Positions 6,768 through 7,830 of a stretch of 7,830 nt of DNA are shown here, piece by piece (positions within the stretch are counted from its first letter, which is position 1; each line of letters opens with the position of its first letter). Origin of the DNA: Deltaproteobacteria bacterium (lineage in GTDB: Bacteria > Bdellovibrionota_C > UBA2361 > OMII01); the NCBI GenBank assembly GCA_023262305.1, contig JALRCK010000002.1, positions 17,238-25,067 of the forward strand, read 5' to 3'. A program made the position numbers and the translations under genes. The notes beneath the pieces are model-generated. The model did no database searches, was not told the DNA's origin, and worked only from the letters and a program-made list of their open reading frames with translations.

Positions 6768-7830
6768 ATGGAATCAAAAGACTTTCTTCACTCACTCCTC
6801 CTTACCCCCTCGCCCACCGGTCATGAGCAACCAGTTCAACGACTGGTGCGCAAACGAATGAAGCCGTACGCCGACTCAATCGAGACCGACCTTCACGGTA
6901 ACGTCATCTGCGCCCTCAACCCCAAAGCTCCCCGAAAAGTCATGCTCGCGGGGCACTGCGATCAGATCGGATTGATGATTCGACATATCTCCAGCGACGG
7001 GTATCTCTATGTGTCCGCGCTCGGGGGAATAGACGTGGGAGTCCTTCACGCTGCCCGGGTTACCGTCCACACCGAAAAAGGCGCTGTGGAGGGGATTATC
7101 GGAAGAAAACCGATTCACGCTCAAAGCGGTGAGGAGCGAGACAAAACAAAGAACGATATCGATCGAATCTGGATCGATATCGGTGCAAAAAACAAGCGTG
7201 ACGCAGAGCGCCGCGTGCGTATTGGCGATGTTGCGACCTTTCACCTCTCGGTCCTTGATCTCGGGAATGGACTCATCTCCGCACCCGGACTTGATGATAA
7301 AGTCGGTCTCTTTGTTGCGATGGAAGTGCTGAGAATCTGCTCTAAGAGAAAGCTCAACGTGGGGCTGTTCGCGGTGAGCACGGTTCAAGAAGAGGTTGGA
7401 TTACGCGGCGCCCAAACGTCAGCCTACGGAATTAATCCTGAGGTCGGCATCGCCATCGACGTTACGCACGCGAGCGATAACCCCGGTAATGAAAACCCCA
7501 AGGCGACACCATGCAAACTCGGTGGCGGACCCACCATCAGTGCAGGACCGAACATAAATCCTGTAGTTGAGAAGATGTTGCGGGAATCTGCCAAGCGAAC
7601 GAAGAGCGCCTATCAGGTCGCTCCCACTACCCGCCCTCTCGGGAATGATGCAAATACCATCCAAGTAGCACGCGGAGGGGTGGCTGCCGCTGCGATCGGA
7701 CAGGTGAACAAGCCGCCGACCGTCGCCGATCGGCGCGATCTGCATCTCCCACCGCTGATCGGCCGATCCCAGGCCGGTCAACGCGACGGGACCGGCGCTC
7801 GCCTCGCTGGCCAGAAGCCCGGAGGCCGCC
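6768..7830 (+). CDS. M42-family metallo-aminopeptidase, C-terminus abnormal after about 7700
   Basis: Cytoplasmic di-metal aminopeptidase of the M42 (glutamyl aminopeptidase / TET / FrvX) family, which trims peptides to amino acids, often as a dodecamer. Visible active-site elements: TPSPTGHE (13-20), the metal ligand and partner AGHCDQIG (H63, D65), bridging Asp in GLDDKVG (D176), QEEVGLRGA with general base E208 and ligand E209, AIDVTH (D231), and PLGNDAN (290-296), the equivalent of the family's GTDA segment. The match runs through ARGGVAAAAIG (301-311). The expected continuation, roughly IPNRYMH-S/T-PxE with the last metal-binding histidine, is absent; instead the frame runs open into high-GC sequence to the window end without a stop. 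Genuine family homology therefore covers about 6768-7700, roughly 40 residues short of full length. The gene is divergent from the minus-strand cluster. Confidence 0.85.
   Translation, partial: MESKDFLHSLLLTPSPTGHEQPVQRLVRKRMKPYADSIETDLHGNVICALNPKAPRKVMLAGHCDQIGLMIRHISSDGYLYVSALGGIDVGVLHAARVTVHTEKGAVEGIIGRKPIHAQSGEERDKTKNDIDRIWIDIGAKNKRDAERRVRIGDVATFHLSVLDLGNGLISAPGLDDKVGLFVAMEVLRICSKRKLNVGLFAVSTVQEEVGLRGAQTSAYGINPEVGIAIDVTHASDNPGNENPKATPCKLGGGPTISAGPNINPVVEKMLRESAKRTKSAYQVAPTTRPLGNDANTIQVARGGVAAAAIGQVNKPPTVADRRDLHLPPLIGRSQAGQRDGTGARLAGQKPGGR
7683..7829 (-). CDS. Fragment resembling the PAS region of a PhoR-type sensor histidine kinase
   Basis: On the minus strand the last ~145 bases read as protein-like sequence: a leader GLLASEASAGPVALTGLG, then RWEMQIAPIGDGRRLVHLSD followed by RSGSH. 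This W-E-M/L...P-I/L-x-DG-x-R-L-V-H-x-x-DRS pattern is what I know from the end of the PAS domain of alphaproteobacterial PhoR-like kinases, just before the helix leading to the H-box. The match ends at about 7680; beyond it the frame is merely antisense to the M42 gene. GC here is about 72%, well above the rest of the window. It is therefore probably foreign sequence joined to the M42 gene rather than a resident gene. Assignment rests on pattern memory only. Confidence 0.4.

Noticed and set aside
7419..7671. Long minus-strand open frame antisense to the M42 gene
   Set aside because: Below about 7680 it is an antisense shadow of clear M42 coding sequence; only the part to the right looks protein-like.

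Overview
The window reads as ordinary bacterial chromosome from an organism I cannot place below 'uncultured bacterium'. GC is moderate (low to mid 50s percent by eye), and genes are tightly packed. There are no mobile elements, CRISPR arrays, tRNA or rRNA genes that I can recognise. The lysyl-tRNA synthetase belongs to the family branch with a HLxEHT-type motif 2 and a SGWGMG-type motif 3, which fits a lineage outside the well-studied model bacteria.

Layout. Five genes or gene pieces run on the minus strand from about 6422 down to 1. In order of transcription they are: a small secreted protein of unknown function (6422-6186), whose frame appears to continue as a second open piece down to 5999; a GH15 / phosphorylase-kinase-like (glucoamylase-fold) protein with a probable signal sequence (5947-4256); class II lysyl-tRNA synthetase lysS (4176-2674); a 760-residue TPR protein (2662-380), 11 bases behind lysS and so almost certainly co-transcribed with it; a likely intrinsic terminator (about 295-265); and the first 78 codons of an ABC transporter ATPase (236-1). 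On the plus strand, a divergent 345-base intergenic region (6423-6767) leads into an M42-family aminopeptidase that starts at 6768.

The intergenic region has no convincing ORF but is rich in potential RNA structure, including a GCGA (GNRA) tetraloop hairpin and long-range complementary segments. It may hold an unrecognised leader or small RNA.

The right end is suspicious. The M42 protein matches its family well up to about codon 311 (base 7700). The sequence then becomes about 72% GC, loses the expected C-terminus with the last metal-binding histidine, and reads on the opposite strand like the PAS region of a PhoR-type sensor kinase. The last 130-150 bases are therefore probably a chimeric join or contig-end artefact, or else a real recombination point.

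I see no clear new defence or mobile system. The points most worth a second look are the right-end junction, the split secreted gene upstream of the GH15-like gene, the structured intergenic region, the duplicated C-terminal domain in the TPR protein, and substitutions in conserved motifs of LysS.
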